Below, piece by piece: positions 34,253 to 44,015 of a stretch of DNA of 64,000 bases. Every line of letters starts with the position of its first letter. The first letter of the stretch is position 1. Both the position numbers and the translations under genes were made by a program. The notes under the pieces were generated by a model. It was not told the origin of the DNA. It made no database searches and worked only from the letters and a program-made list of their open reading frames with translations. Source of the stretch: DATJBF01 sp035515475 (GTDB lineage: Bacteria > Verrucomicrobiota > Verrucomicrobiia > Palsa-1439); the NCBI GenBank assembly GCA_035515475.1, contig DATJBF010000082.1:1-64000 (forward strand), read 5' to 3'.

Positions 34253-35743
34253 TCAGGGCCTGGTCGACCCCGTCGCGTCGTGCGCCGCATCGAGTTCCTG
34301 TTCGACGCGCTTCTGCAAAAGAGGGTCCGCCAAGCGCCGCCATGTTTTCTCCAGCTTTCCGAGGTTCTCGGCGCGCTCCTGCTCCAGGTACAAAGCCAGC
34401 GCGCGCGGCGGCGTCGGCCCTTCATGCGCGAGGTGTTCGGTGGCCATGTCCAAGTCGTGGATGCGACCGAGGATCTGCTCGGTTTGACGCAACCGTTTCG
34501 TCAGCTTCGCCGTGCCGACGCCGAGCACCGGGTTGAAAAACTCGGCCCAATACCGCGCCTTGCGTAACCCGATCCGCAGTCGGTGGAGTTTCTTCGCCGA
34601 CCTCGAGTGGCGGAGTTGACTTTTTTGCAGCGCCCGCCGCCATGCCTTGCGGAATTGCGTGGCGGCCAATCCGGGTAACGAGCCACACGGCTCCAGCTTG
34701 ATGAGTTGCGGAAGCTCGGTCCGGAGTAGCCGGTTCATCTTGAGCCGTTGCGCGGCAAAGTGGGGTCCGCGCAGTGAGCGCCGCACGGTGGCGTGAACGA
34801 GTTGCCGGCGCTGTACGTGATGCCGGAGGTACGCCGGCCACAGCCGGCTCCGGGCGGTGAGCTGCCGTACCTGGTACGACTGCAGCAAATCCAACCATAC
34901 ATCGAGGTCACGGACGGGAGCCAGTTCCTCGCTCAGGTCATCCAATATGGCTTCCATTTCCTTTCGTGGTTCAGCGGGCAAATGTTTGCGGAACGCGCGC
35001 AGCAGGCTCCGCATGCGGCGGGTTGCCACCCGAATCCGGTGCACGGGCTCGCTCGTCTGGCCCTGCACGGCATCGTCGAGATTGGCCAAAATCGTCTTGA
35101 ATTGGATCCACAACAGCCGCCGGGCGGCTTCCAGCACGGGAGTGTCGCGGCGAACCAGCGGCGCCGAACGATTCTTGGCCGGTGGCGCGGCCACGAACTG
35201 GATGTCATACGGAAAGACCGCCCGCCAGAGGTCGGCCTTGCGATTCGCCCGGATGAGACAGGGCGGAAAAGCGTCGCTGCGGACGGTTACATGAATCACG
35301 CGGCGCGTGCGGCGGACGCCGACGATCGTCGCCGTTTGGGCGTGGCTGTAATCGAGTCCATCACCGATCCGCAGGAACGCGGCGAGTTGCAGGAGTGGTT
35401 TTGGGGTCGAGTTGGGACGCCACTTTCCCGAATGGTTGACCATGATCTGGACGATCTGGTCGAGTTCGAGCTTGCGGAATCCCTTGATCCCTTCTTCCTG
35501 CACGATCTCGGCGCTGGCGTGAACGTGGTGGACGGGGTCGACGCTGTATCCGACGTCGTGCAAGCGTCCCGCAGCCTCCAGCAAGCGACGCGAGCGGGCC
35601 GGCAAACCGAGCCATTCCCGGGTGCGATCGAACAGGTCGAGCGCCAATTTGGTGACGTACTCGGTGTGCACGTCTTCGTTTTCGTAACTGGAGCACAACT
35701 CCTCCAGGGAGAGCCGGCCGATTCTGCGCAGGGGAACTACCAT
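34253..35743 (-). CDS. HD (Ppx C-terminal-like) and CHAD domain fusion protein
   Basis: The 496-residue protein joins an HD-type domain (about 20-180, with H62-D63 in GRLHDVGYSV and NHSGKWRPNS) to a C-terminal CHAD domain (about 215-490). The CHAD part has the conserved histidine/arginine helices VHRIRVATRRMRSLLRAFRK, then LHRLRIGLRKARYWAEFF and HDLDMATEH. CHAD domains bind polyphosphate, and the HD part resembles the C-terminal domain of exopolyphosphatases. It starts 1 nt after the ppk stop, making it the last gene of the ROK-ppx-ppk series. It probably senses, binds or hydrolyses polyphosphate; the exact activity is inference. Confidence 0.88.
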   Translation of the reverse strand: MVVPLRRIGRLSLEELCSSYENEDVHTEYVTKLALDLFDRTREWLGLPARSRRLLEAAGRLHDVGYSVDPVHHVHASAEIVQEEGIKGFRKLELDQIVQIMVNHSGKWRPNSTPKPLLQLAAFLRIGDGLDYSHAQTATIVGVRRTRRVIHVTVRSDAFPPCLIRANRKADLWRAVFPYDIQFVAAPPAKNRSAPLVRRDTPVLEAARRLLWIQFKTILANLDDAVQGQTSEPVHRIRVATRRMRSLLRAFRKHLPAEPRKEMEAILDDLSEELAPVRDLDVWLDLLQSYQVRQLTARSRLWPAYLRHHVQRRQLVHATVRRSLRGPHFAAQRLKMNRLLRTELPQLIKLEPCGSLPGLAATQFRKAWRRALQKSQLRHSRSAKKLHRLRIGLRKARYWAEFFNPVLGVGTAKLTKRLRQTEQILGRIHDLDMATEHLAHEGPTPPRALALYLEQERAENLGKLEKTWRRLADPLLQKRVEQELDAAHDATGSTRP

Positions 35744-35744
35744 A

Positions 35745-37871
35745 TCAATCGGGTACGTTTGCCGACGCGGGGCGCTCGGGAATGAAGGTCCGGTACCGAT
35801 CCTGTTGGGCCTGCCTGGCCGCCTCTCGTGCCTGCTCGTAGAACAATTGCTGCGTTCGGACGGCTTTCAACGCGCCTCCGCGCGACAACCTTTCGTAGCG
35901 CCCGTCGGGAAGAAGCCGCCGCGCCTTGACGTTGTCTTGGAAGGTCAGTTTCAAGACCGAAATGAGCCGCGCCTGCAGCGCGACGTCCTCAACGGGCACG
36001 AGCAGCTCAACCCGCCGGTCGAGGTTTCGCGGCATCCAGTCGGCACTGGAGAGGAACACCAAGGGCTCGCCCCCGTGGTGGAAATACAGAATCCGGCTGT
36101 GTTCGAGGAATCGATCGACGATGCTGATGACCTCGATGTTCTGGCTCAACCGGGGCACGCCGGGCCGGAGGCAACAGATGCCGCGGACGTTGAGCTGAAT
36201 TTGCACACCCTGCTGCGAGGCACGGTAGAGGGCTCGAATGATCTCGGCGTCCACCAGCGAGTTCAGTTTCGCCACGATGTGGCCCTGCTGTCCCTGCTTG
36301 CTGCGCTGGGTCTCGCTGTCGATCAACGACAACAACTGCGCGCGAAGCCCCGTGGGCGCGGCTTCGATTTTCCGATACCGGATCGGCTGCGAGTAGGCCG
36401 TGATCGTATTGAAGAACTGCGTGGCGTCGGCGCCAAAGTCCTCGTTGGAGGTCATGAAACTCACGTCACTGTACAATCGCGCGGTCACTTCGTTGTAGTT
36501 GCCGGTGCCAAAGTGCACGTACCGGCGCACGCCCGCCGGCTCACGCCGCACGATGATGCAAATCTTCGCGTGCACCTTCAGCCCACGCAGGCCATAGATG
36601 ACCTGCACGCCGGATTGCTCGAGCGCCCGGGCCCAGTCGATGTTGCGGGCCTCGTCGAAGCGCGCCTTGAGTTCGACGACCGCCGTCACGTGTTTCCCCT
36701 TGCCGGCGGCCCGCGCCAGGGCGGCGACCACCGGGCTGTTGCTACTGGTCCGGTAAAGGATTTGCTTGATCGCCAACACGTCCGGGTCGTCGGCCGCCTG
36801 ATCCAGCAAATGCAGGACCGGGTCAAAGCTTTCGTACGGGTGCACGAGCAGGACGTCGCGGCGCCCGAGGACTTCAAACATCGACTCGTTCGGCGCAATT
36901 TGGGGCGAGGGCTGCGGTGCCCATGGCTCGTACTTCAGCTCTTCAAATCCGGCCAGGGCTGCCGGTTCGCGGTACGACGTCAGATCCAACGGCCCCCCAA
37001 TCGGATAGATCTGCGCCGCGTCCACCCGCAACGCGCTCCGCAGGAACGACAGCGCGGTTTTGGACGCACGCTCGCTGACTTCGAGGCGCACGCAGCCGCT
37101 GCGTTTGCGCGCGTCGAGCACCCCCCGCATCTGCGCCAACAAGTCGCCCGCGAGATCTTCGCGCACCATCAAGTCGGCGTTGCGGGTGATGCGAAACGGG
37201 AGACATTCGGTGATCGCCTCGCCGGGGAAAAGCCGCTCCCGGAACATGTTGACGACGTCTTCCAACAGGATGTAATCGTACCCATCCTGTCGCACGGGCA
37301 CCGTGATGAACCGGCTCAGCCGCTTGGGCAGCGTGACGACGGCAAAGCGTGGCTTCCGCAAGGACGCGCTGGCGGGTTTTAGGCGCACCAGCAGCTCCAG
37401 ACCCAAACCCGTCAGCAGCGGAAAGTCAGCCGGCGACCGGACGGCGCGCGGCGTGACGACCGGGTAAAGTTCGCGGTCGAACAACCGTTCCAGATACTCG
37501 GCGTGCTCGGGGCCGATTTGCTCGGGCGCCAGACGCCGGATGCCCGCTGCCGCGAGCTTCGGCTCGATGTCCTGTAGGAAACACGCGCATTGGTCGGCCA
37601 CGAGCTGATGCGTCCGGGCGCTGATCTCGGCGAGTTGCTGGCGGGTGGTCATGCCCGCCGGGTCGAACCGGTTCTTACCTTCATCGAGCAACTGTTGGAG
37701 GCCACCCACCCGTACCATGAAGAACTCGTCGAGATTCGAGCTGGTGATGGACAGGAATTTGAGCCGTTCCAGCAACGGCACCGTCTGGTCCATCGCCTCC
37801 TCGAGCACGCGGCGATTGAATTCGAGCCAGCTCAGCTCGCGATTGAGGAACAAGTCACCGCCTCTACCCAT
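35745..37871 (-). CDS. ppk: Polyphosphate kinase 1
   Basis: PPK1 makes polyphosphate from ATP, usually at the membrane or in granules. The 708-residue protein has the family N-terminus (FLNRELSWLEFNRRVLEEA), the helical H domain, HPYESFDPVLHLLDQAADDPDVLAIKQ and the catalytic phospholipase-D-like halves. VHAKICII contains the autophosphorylated histidine and ILYFHHGG the second. GNYNEVTARLYSD and LSSADWMPRNLDRRVEL are also present. The ATG at 37871 overlaps the ppx stop by 8 nt and gives the expected start; the frame runs 39 nt further upstream. Length is normal. Confidence 0.97.
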   Translation of the reverse strand: MGRGGDLFLNRELSWLEFNRRVLEEAMDQTVPLLERLKFLSITSSNLDEFFMVRVGGLQQLLDEGKNRFDPAGMTTRQQLAEISARTHQLVADQCACFLQDIEPKLAAAGIRRLAPEQIGPEHAEYLERLFDRELYPVVTPRAVRSPADFPLLTGLGLELLVRLKPASASLRKPRFAVVTLPKRLSRFITVPVRQDGYDYILLEDVVNMFRERLFPGEAITECLPFRITRNADLMVREDLAGDLLAQMRGVLDARKRSGCVRLEVSERASKTALSFLRSALRVDAAQIYPIGGPLDLTSYREPAALAGFEELKYEPWAPQPSPQIAPNESMFEVLGRRDVLLVHPYESFDPVLHLLDQAADDPDVLAIKQILYRTSSNSPVVAALARAAGKGKHVTAVVELKARFDEARNIDWARALEQSGVQVIYGLRGLKVHAKICIIVRREPAGVRRYVHFGTGNYNEVTARLYSDVSFMTSNEDFGADATQFFNTITAYSQPIRYRKIEAAPTGLRAQLLSLIDSETQRSKQGQQGHIVAKLNSLVDAEIIRALYRASQQGVQIQLNVRGICCLRPGVPRLSQNIEVISIVDRFLEHSRILYFHHGGEPLVFLSSADWMPRNLDRRVELLVPVEDVALQARLISVLKLTFQDNVKARRLLPDGRYERLSRGGALKAVRTQQLFYEQAREAARQAQQDRYRTFIPERPASANVPD

Positions 37872-39498
37872 CGGACACCAACCCCTTGTTCGATTCGCTG
37901 CTGCGTACAATGGCCTTCATTCCGAAGATTTCCTCGAACAGGTTGCCTTTCTCCCGCAAGGCAAGCCTGGCCAGCGTAAGATCGGCCGCGCCATTCCGAA
38001 CGGTGATGACAAACTGCCCGGGCTCGCGGGCGAACGCCATCTCACCCGCCTGCTGCATGTGATCCCGGTCGAGCGCGTCGGCCACCCGCAGGATCGCGGC
38101 CATCTTCGCCACCGCGATGCGGCTGTCGCGGTCGAGCGACGTGTATTCTTCGTGGTACGGACGCGGGGTGGAGCGGCGATGGTACCGGGCGACCAGCGCG
38201 ATCAGCATGATGTCCCGTTTCGTCAGCCCGAACAACTCGCTGTTCATGATAATGTACATCGAGTGCTTGTGGTGGCTGCGGTCCCCGATAAACATGCCGA
38301 CTTCGTGTAACAGCGCGGCGATTCGCAACAGCAGCTCAAACCGTTTTTCGAGCCGATGTTCGGGCTGGAGTTCGCGAAACAACCGCACGCTCAACTCGGC
38401 GACCTGTTTCGAATGTTTCTCGTCGAACGAGTACTTCTCACCCAGCGCCAGCGCGGACTGAATCGCCTGTTCCGAGAACTCCTCCGTCCACGAGCCGCCC
38501 GCGGCCAGCTCTTTCAGCAGGCCCTCGCGGAGGCTCGATTTGGGCACGAGGATCTGCTTCACGTGGAACGCCCGGGCAAGGTGCTGGTAGGCGAGCAGCG
38601 TCGGGCCGACCGTTTCCGCTTCCTGATAGGGAATGTGATATCTGCCGACGAGTTCGTCCACGGGCACCGGGACAAGTTGCTCGGCGAGCGAAGAAAACGT
38701 CTTCACATCCACCACCGTGATCCGGGCGTCGGCCCATTCCCGCGAGAGCAGCGATGCGGCGAACTGCGCGTCCCCCGAGATGGCGACCATGTACTTGACC
38801 TTGTCGACGGGTACGTTGCGGTAGAGTTGGACGACGAGGCGGTGGATGTGCTGGTCAAGAATGGTCCGCGCCCGGTCGGCCGGGGCCCGAAAGGTTTCCA
38901 GCGACTCGCGCATCCGCAGCGAACCGAGCCGGTAACTGTTGGCGAAGGTGACGCTGCCGTTCTGGGTGAGCACCAACTCCGTGCTGCCGCCGCCGACATC
39001 GACGATGATCGCGTCGGCATTCTTGAGGACGTTCTCCTGCCGCAGCACGTCTTGGACGGCGATGTACGTCAATCGGTTCTCCTCGGCGCCTTCGATCACC
39101 TCGACGTTGATCTGGGTGGCCATGTACAGGCGATCGACAAACGCGTATCGGTTATCGGCCTCGCGCACGGCGCTGGTGGCGACCGCCCGAATCTGGTCGT
39201 CGCGCGTCACGCCATACTCCGTCATCACGCTCCGGAAACCCAGCAGCACCTTGATGCATTCTTCGATGGTGGCCGATTGAATGTGGCCCGTGCTAAACGT
39301 GTCTTTGCCCAGGCGAACGGCCTGTTGGAGGGATTCGAGGTTGCGCACCACCCCGTTCGTCCCGACTTCCGCAATGCGCATGCGGATGGCGCTGGCTCCG
39401 ATGTCGATCACGGCCACGGGACGCGAGACGGGCGCGGCACGGAGGTCCGCGGACGGCTTGGGCGCTGTGGATCCAGAGTCAGCCACGACCTGCCTCAC
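37864..39498 (-). CDS. ppx: Exopolyphosphatase (Ppx/GppA family) with HD domain
   Basis: Ppx shortens polyphosphate chains or hydrolyses pppGpp. The 544-residue protein has the ASKHA opening VAVIDIGASAIRMRIAEV, RAVATSAVREADNRYAFVD, EGAEENRLTY, DVGGGSTELVL and the phosphate-binding SYRLGSLRMRE. A C-terminal HD-type domain includes LLHEVGMFIG and HSMYIIMNSELFGL. Its start overlaps the ROK gene stop by 4 nt and its end overlaps the ppk start, so synthesis and breakdown enzymes are translated from one message. Confidence 0.95.
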   Translation of the reverse strand: MRQVVADSGSTAPKPSADLRAAPVSRPVAVIDIGASAIRMRIAEVGTNGVVRNLESLQQAVRLGKDTFSTGHIQSATIEECIKVLLGFRSVMTEYGVTRDDQIRAVATSAVREADNRYAFVDRLYMATQINVEVIEGAEENRLTYIAVQDVLRQENVLKNADAIIVDVGGGSTELVLTQNGSVTFANSYRLGSLRMRESLETFRAPADRARTILDQHIHRLVVQLYRNVPVDKVKYMVAISGDAQFAASLLSREWADARITVVDVKTFSSLAEQLVPVPVDELVGRYHIPYQEAETVGPTLLAYQHLARAFHVKQILVPKSSLREGLLKELAAGGSWTEEFSEQAIQSALALGEKYSFDEKHSKQVAELSVRLFRELQPEHRLEKRFELLLRIAALLHEVGMFIGDRSHHKHSMYIIMNSELFGLTKRDIMLIALVARYHRRSTPRPYHEEYTSLDRDSRIAVAKMAAILRVADALDRDHMQQAGEMAFAREPGQFVITVRNGAADLTLARLALREKGNLFEEIFGMKAIVRSSESNKGLVSDG

Positions 39499-40487
39499 TG
39501 GTTCTTACCCGTGATCTCCGCAGCCGCCAGCGCGGCCGCGCCAATGGCCACGGCGTCGTCACCCAGCTTCGCCACGACGACCTTCAGTGATTTCGTATAG
39601 GGCCGCATCGCCTGCTTCTTGATGGTGGCGCGAACTCCTTGAACGTACAGACTTGGCATCGCCTCGACGAGGCCGCCCCCGAGCACGATCATGTCGGGAG
39701 CAAGCAGGTTGACCACACTGCCAACGGCGATTCCGAGATCCTTGGCGGCGTGACGAACGATGGCCTCGACGGCGCGGTCGCCCGCCTTGATCGCGGCCGC
39801 CAACGCGCCGCTGCGGGCCGCCGCCACATCGGTGCCGACCTGTTCGAGCAAGTGTGGCGCTTCGCCGCGATAAGCCGCTTCCGCCGCTTCGGCCGCGATG
39901 GCCAGACGGCTCGCAACGGTTTCCAAACACCCGCGCCGGCCGCAGCCACAGAGCCGGCCCTTTGGTTGCATGTGGATGTGGCCGATTTCCATGCACGAGC
40001 CGACGCGACCGCGGTAGAGTTTGCCTTCATACACGAGGCCGCCGCCGATGCCGGTGCCGGGAAAAACGCCGAGCAGGCACCGCACGCCCTGGCCGGCGCC
40101 AAATCGATACTCGCCGTAGGTGCCCGCGTCAACGTCGTTGGCGACGACGACTGGACAACCGAATTCCCTGCTGAGTTCTTTCTTCAGGGACACGTTGTGC
40201 AACCCGAGATTCGGCGCGAACAGAATCACTCCGCGATCGAGGTCGAGCCAGCCGGGGCAACCGAAGCCGATGGCACCCAGTTGCTTGGCGTTGAGGTGCG
40301 CCGCTTGCAACGCCTCCTCGATGGTCTCCCCGATGCGGCCGAGCAGGCCCTTGGCTCCGCGGCCGTCCTTGGTCTTCTTGCGGCGGTAGGCGACGATATT
40401 GAATTCCCTGTCGAAGACCGTGGCCATCATCTTGGTCCCGCCAAGGTCGAACCCCAGCCAATATCGGCTCTTGGAAGACGACTTCAT
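39495..40487 (-). CDS. ROK-family sugar kinase (glucokinase-like)
   Basis: The 330-residue protein has the phosphate-1 motif GFDLGGTKMMATVFD, the catalytic-region ANDVDAGTYGEY, GTGIGGGLVYEG with EIGHIHMQP, and the ROK zinc motif CGCGRRGCLE. This indicates a glucokinase-type enzyme phosphorylating glucose or a related sugar. The ATG at 40487 follows AGAAGGAGAACGG; an in-frame ATG 24 nt upstream is less likely. The overlap with ppx (4 nt) and the downstream ppk raise the possibility that polyphosphate rather than ATP is the donor, but the sequence also fits ordinary ATP-dependent ROK kinases. Confidence 0.9.
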   Translation of the reverse strand: MKSSSKSRYWLGFDLGGTKMMATVFDREFNIVAYRRKKTKDGRGAKGLLGRIGETIEEALQAAHLNAKQLGAIGFGCPGWLDLDRGVILFAPNLGLHNVSLKKELSREFGCPVVVANDVDAGTYGEYRFGAGQGVRCLLGVFPGTGIGGGLVYEGKLYRGRVGSCMEIGHIHMQPKGRLCGCGRRGCLETVASRLAIAAEAAEAAYRGEAPHLLEQVGTDVAAARSGALAAAIKAGDRAVEAIVRHAAKDLGIAVGSVVNLLAPDMIVLGGGLVEAMPSLYVQGVRATIKKQAMRPYTKSLKVVVAKLGDDAVAIGAAALAAAEITGKNQ

Positions 40488-40553
40488 CCGTTCTCCTTCT
40501 GTCGCGAACACGGCTGGTCCCGCTCGGAGCGGAACGACGGCCAGCGACGGTTG

Positions 40554-41219
40554 TCACGCGGCGGATTCGTTCTGGTGACGAATATCCCGCCCTTCGTACA
40601 GATAGACAATATCTTCCGCGATGTTGGTCGCGTGGTCGCCGATCCGCTCGAGGTTGTGCGCGATGCTCATCAGATTGAGGCACCGTGTGATGGTGTGCGG
40701 ATCTTCGATCATGAAACTGGTCAGCTCGCGATGAAGTTGGCGGTTGAGCAAATCGACTTTTTCGTCACGCGCGATGACCTGCCGGGCCAGGTCGGGTTTG
40801 GCGTACACAAACGCATCCAGCGAATCGTGGATCATGCCCTGCGCGTGCTCGGCCATGCGCGGGATGTCCACCAGCGGTTTCAACAGCGGTTCCCTGTTTA
40901 GTTCCTCGGCGCGATGGGCGATATTGACCGCCTGGTCGCCGATCCGCTCCAGTTCGCTGGAAATCTTCATCGCCATCGTGATGAACCGCAGATCGGTGGC
41001 GATGGGCTGGCGCAGGGCCAACAGTTTGATGCAGCGGTCGTCGATCTCGATCTCCAACTTATCAATCTGTTCGTCGTCTTCGTCGACGGCTTTGGACAGC
41101 TCGTGATCGCGCTGGACGAGCGCCTTGAGCGATTGCGCGACGCTGCGCTCCGCCAGACCGGCCATGCGCAACAGAGCCTCCTTCAACCCCGCCAGTTCCT
41201 GGTCGAAATGCCGCTCCAT
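40554..41219 (-). CDS. phoU: Phosphate signalling regulator PhoU
   Basis: PhoU links the Pst transporter to PhoR and keeps the Pho regulon off when phosphate is plentiful. The 221-residue helical protein has two PhoU repeats: EDDEQIDKLEIEIDDRCI in the first and RDEKVDLLNRQLHREL in the second, each followed by an IAHNLERIGDHATNIAED-type metal-binding helix (also SSELERIGDQAVNIAH). Length is normal. It lies 2 nt downstream of pstB, closing the pstSCAB-phoU operon. Confidence 0.96.
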   Translation of the reverse strand: MERHFDQELAGLKEALLRMAGLAERSVAQSLKALVQRDHELSKAVDEDDEQIDKLEIEIDDRCIKLLALRQPIATDLRFITMAMKISSELERIGDQAVNIAHRAEELNREPLLKPLVDIPRMAEHAQGMIHDSLDAFVYAKPDLARQVIARDEKVDLLNRQLHRELTSFMIEDPHTITRCLNLMSIAHNLERIGDHATNIAEDIVYLYEGRDIRHQNESAA

Positions 41220-41221
41220 CC

Positions 41222-42115
41222 TTATCCAAACCTTCCCGTCACGTAATCTTCAGTTTGTTTGTTGCTCGGGTTGGTGAAGATCTTCTCCGTCGTGTCCAAT
41301 TCGATCAGTCGGCCCAGATAGAAAAACGCCGTGTGATCCGAGCAACGCGCCGCTTGTTGCATGTTGTGCGTCACGATAACAATCGTGTAGGTTTTCTTCA
41401 ACTTCTGAATCAATTCCTCGATCTTCATCGTCGCGATCGGATCGAGCGCGGACGCCGGTTCGTCCATGAGCAACACGTCGGGCTGTACGGCGAGCGCGCG
41501 GGCGATGCACAGGCGCTGTTGCTGGCCGCCCGAGAGGCTCATCCCGGGCTTGTCGAGACGGTCTTTGACTTCCTCCCACAGCGCGGCCATCTGGAGCGCT
41601 TTCTCCATGCGCTCCTCGAGCACGGCGCGCTGGCGAATCCCGTTGAGACGCAGACCCACCGTGACGTTCTCGGCGATGGTCATGGTCGGAAACGGGTTGG
41701 ATTTTTGAAAAACCATGCCGACGCGCCGCCGCACGATCGTGGCGTCGACCTGCGGTGCGTAGATGTTTTCGCCAAACAGGCGGATCTCGCCGTCGAGGCG
41801 GGCGCCGCGCACCAGTTCGTGCATCCGGTTCAGGCAGCGGAGGAAGGTGGATTTCCCACAGCCGCTCGGTCCGATGATTGCGGTCACTGCCGTCGCAGGG
41901 ATTTGCAGGCTCACATCGGTGAGCGCTTGGAGTTGGCCGAACCAACCGTTCAGGCGACTGACGAAGAACGCGACCTCTGCGCACTCGCTTACGAGGCCGG
42001 CTCCACCGGGTTGTTCGGGCATGTTCATGGTCAGCAGGGCCCCTCCGAGGACCGGCGAGCGGCGGGGACGTGGCGCTCGATTCGCACGCTGTTTTTCCAA
42101 CAGATCCCGCGTCAT
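41222..42115 (-). CDS. pstB: Phosphate ABC transporter ATP-binding protein PstB
   Basis: PstB powers high-affinity phosphate import at the inner membrane. The 297-residue protein has Walker A IGPSGCGKST, the PstB-typical FLRCLNRMHEL, GMVFQKSNPFPTMTIAENV, signature LSGGQQQRLCIARAL and Walker B VLLMDEPASALDP. About 50 extra residues precede the usual start; an internal ATG pair around MNMPEQ (about 29 residues in) is an alternative start. The gene overlaps the pstA stop by 4 nt. Confidence 0.97.
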   Translation of the reverse strand: MTRDLLEKQRANRAPRPRRSPVLGGALLTMNMPEQPGGAGLVSECAEVAFFVSRLNGWFGQLQALTDVSLQIPATAVTAIIGPSGCGKSTFLRCLNRMHELVRGARLDGEIRLFGENIYAPQVDATIVRRRVGMVFQKSNPFPTMTIAENVTVGLRLNGIRQRAVLEERMEKALQMAALWEEVKDRLDKPGMSLSGGQQQRLCIARALAVQPDVLLMDEPASALDPIATMKIEELIQKLKKTYTIVIVTHNMQQAARCSDHTAFFYLGRLIELDTTEKIFTNPSNKQTEDYVTGRFG

Positions 42116-42978
42116 CGTCCCACTCCTGAAAATCGTCCCCGGGTGAGGACCCGCACACCAACGTTAATCGCGAGCACCATCAAGATCAACACGAGGGCGC
42201 CGGCCCAGGCCTGGCGATGCCAATCGTCGTACGGTGAAATGGCGTACGTGAAAATCTGCAGGGGCAACGCGGCAATGGGATTCTTGAGGTTGTGAGTCCA
42301 GAAGCGGTTGCCGAACGCCGTAAACAACAACGGCGCGGTTTCCCCGGCAATGCGGGCTGCGGCCAGCAGTACCCCCGTGGTGATTCCTTTGAATGCGGTT
42401 TTCATGACGATGCGGACGATGACTTTCCAGCGTGAGATCCCCAATGCCAAGGCCGCCTCGCGATGGCCGTTGGGCACCAGCAACAGCACTTCTTCCGTCG
42501 TCCGCATGATCAACGGAATCATCATGAATCCCAAAGCCACGCCGCCGGCGTACGCCGAGAAACTTCTCATGGGGATGACGACCAGCGCGTACGCCACGAT
42601 CCCCCAGACGATCGACGGCACCCCGTTCAGAATGTCGGCCCCAAACCGGATCCACCAGTTGATCTTCTCACTGCCGTATTCGGAAAGGTAAACACCTCCC
42701 AGGACACCGATCGGGACGCCGATGAGCGAAGCGAGGCCGAGCAACACGAGCGTGCCCACGATCGCGTTGGCCATGCCCCCGCCGACTTCGCCGACGGGCT
42801 TCGGCAATTGCGTGAAAAACTTCCAGTCGACGGCGCCCGCGCCGGCTTGGATCAGGTAGAACAACACCAGACCCAAGGGAGCAATCACCAGCACCGCGCA
42901 AAGGAAGGATACGGCGGACATGATCAGACTCTTCAGTTTCCGCCACTGATGATAGGCATGGCTCGTTTGCATGGTCAT
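42112..42978 (-). CDS. pstA: Phosphate ABC transporter permease PstA
   Basis: PstA is one of the two membrane subunits of the Pst phosphate importer. The 288-residue protein has about six membrane segments (for example SFLCAVLVIAPLGLVLFYLI and GTLVLLGLASLIGVPIGVLGG), and the permease loop EAALALGISRWKVIVRIVMKTAFKGI that contacts PstB. The start ATG 42978 overlaps the pstC stop (ATGA); a second ATG is two codons in. Long frames on the same strand in another phase are shadows. Confidence 0.95.
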   Translation of the reverse strand: MTMQTSHAYHQWRKLKSLIMSAVSFLCAVLVIAPLGLVLFYLIQAGAGAVDWKFFTQLPKPVGEVGGGMANAIVGTLVLLGLASLIGVPIGVLGGVYLSEYGSEKINWWIRFGADILNGVPSIVWGIVAYALVVIPMRSFSAYAGGVALGFMMIPLIMRTTEEVLLLVPNGHREAALALGISRWKVIVRIVMKTAFKGITTGVLLAAARIAGETAPLLFTAFGNRFWTHNLKNPIAALPLQIFTYAISPYDDWHRQAWAGALVLILMVLAINVGVRVLTRGRFSGVGR

Positions 42979-43955
42979 TGCACCGCGCGGCTGGAGCGCG
43001 GACCTCCCATCGTGGCGATGAGCAGCTGCGCCAGAATGTTCGTCAAGATGGTGACGCCAAACAGCACCAAGCCGACCTCGAAGAGGGCGGAAAGATACAT
43101 ATCCGTGGTCGCTTCGGTGAACTCGTTGGCAATCACGCTGGCCAATGTGTACCCCGGCGCCAGCAGGGACGCGGCGATCTCGGGTCGATTGCCGATGACC
43201 ATCGTGACCGCCATGGTTTCGCCCAGCGCGCGACCGAGGCCCAGGATCACGGCGCCGCACAACCCCCGTTTCGCGTAACTGAGCACGGCGATGCGTGTGA
43301 CTTCCCAACGCGTAGCTCCCAGCCCGTAGGCCGCCTCCCGTTGGAGGTCGGGCACCGACCGTAGAATCTCGCGCGATACCGAGGTGATGATCGGCAAAAT
43401 CATGATAGCGATGATGATCCCCGCGGCCAGCATGCTCACCCCATAAATGGGCCCGCGAAACAGGGGCAGGAATCCCAGAAACTTCTGCAGGCAGGGAAAC
43501 AGATGCCCGCGCAGCCAGGGGATCATGACGAAAATGCCCCACAACCCAAAGATGACGCTGGGCACCGCCGCCAACATTTCGACGACGGAAACGATCGGCT
43601 GGCGAAGCCGCGGAGGCGCGAGTTCGGTCAGGTAAACTGCCGTGGCGATGCTCAACGGCACCGCGATGATCAACGCGATCAGCGAAGAAACCAACGTCCC
43701 GAAAATGAACGGCAGGGCGCCGAATTCTTCCCGCACGGGGTCCCACGTCGAACTCGCCAGGAAACCGAACCCGAACTTGTGGATGGCAAGCTGCGAGCCT
43801 TTCCACATCTGCCAGCCAACAACGACAATCAACACCGCCACGGAGGCCGCCATCAGCAATGTGACCCCCTTGAAGATGGCGTCGCCCATCCGCGAGGGCG
43901 GAGCCATCCGCGCCGCTTTGGCGACCCGGGGTTCAGGCGTTAGTGTGGTACTCAT
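42975..43955 (-). CDS. pstC: Phosphate ABC transporter permease PstC
   Basis: The 326-residue inner-membrane protein is the partner permease of PstA. Six membrane spans are visible, with FGALPFIFGTLVSSLIALIIAVP, AVPSVIFGLWGIFVMIP and the conserved EAAYGLGATRWEVTRIAVL coupling loop, then GRALGETMAVTMVIGN. Length is normal. It is separated from pstS by a 148-nt gap containing a palindromic repeat pair and overlaps pstA by 4 nt. Confidence 0.96.
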   Translation of the reverse strand: MSTTLTPEPRVAKAARMAPPSRMGDAIFKGVTLLMAASVAVLIVVVGWQMWKGSQLAIHKFGFGFLASSTWDPVREEFGALPFIFGTLVSSLIALIIAVPLSIATAVYLTELAPPRLRQPIVSVVEMLAAVPSVIFGLWGIFVMIPWLRGHLFPCLQKFLGFLPLFRGPIYGVSMLAAGIIIAIMILPIITSVSREILRSVPDLQREAAYGLGATRWEVTRIAVLSYAKRGLCGAVILGLGRALGETMAVTMVIGNRPEIAASLLAPGYTLASVIANEFTEATTDMYLSALFEVGLVLFGVTILTNILAQLLIATMGGPRSSRAVQ

Positions 43956-44015
43956 TGCTGTCTCGTGTTGTCTTCAACCAAGCGGCCTCGTGGCCACCCT
44001 GCTGCTGCCAGGAAA

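Noticed and set aside
42112..43806. 564-residue frame covering pstA and part of pstC
   Set aside because: Only its last 288 residues (from 42978) are PstA; the rest is pstC read in another phase.
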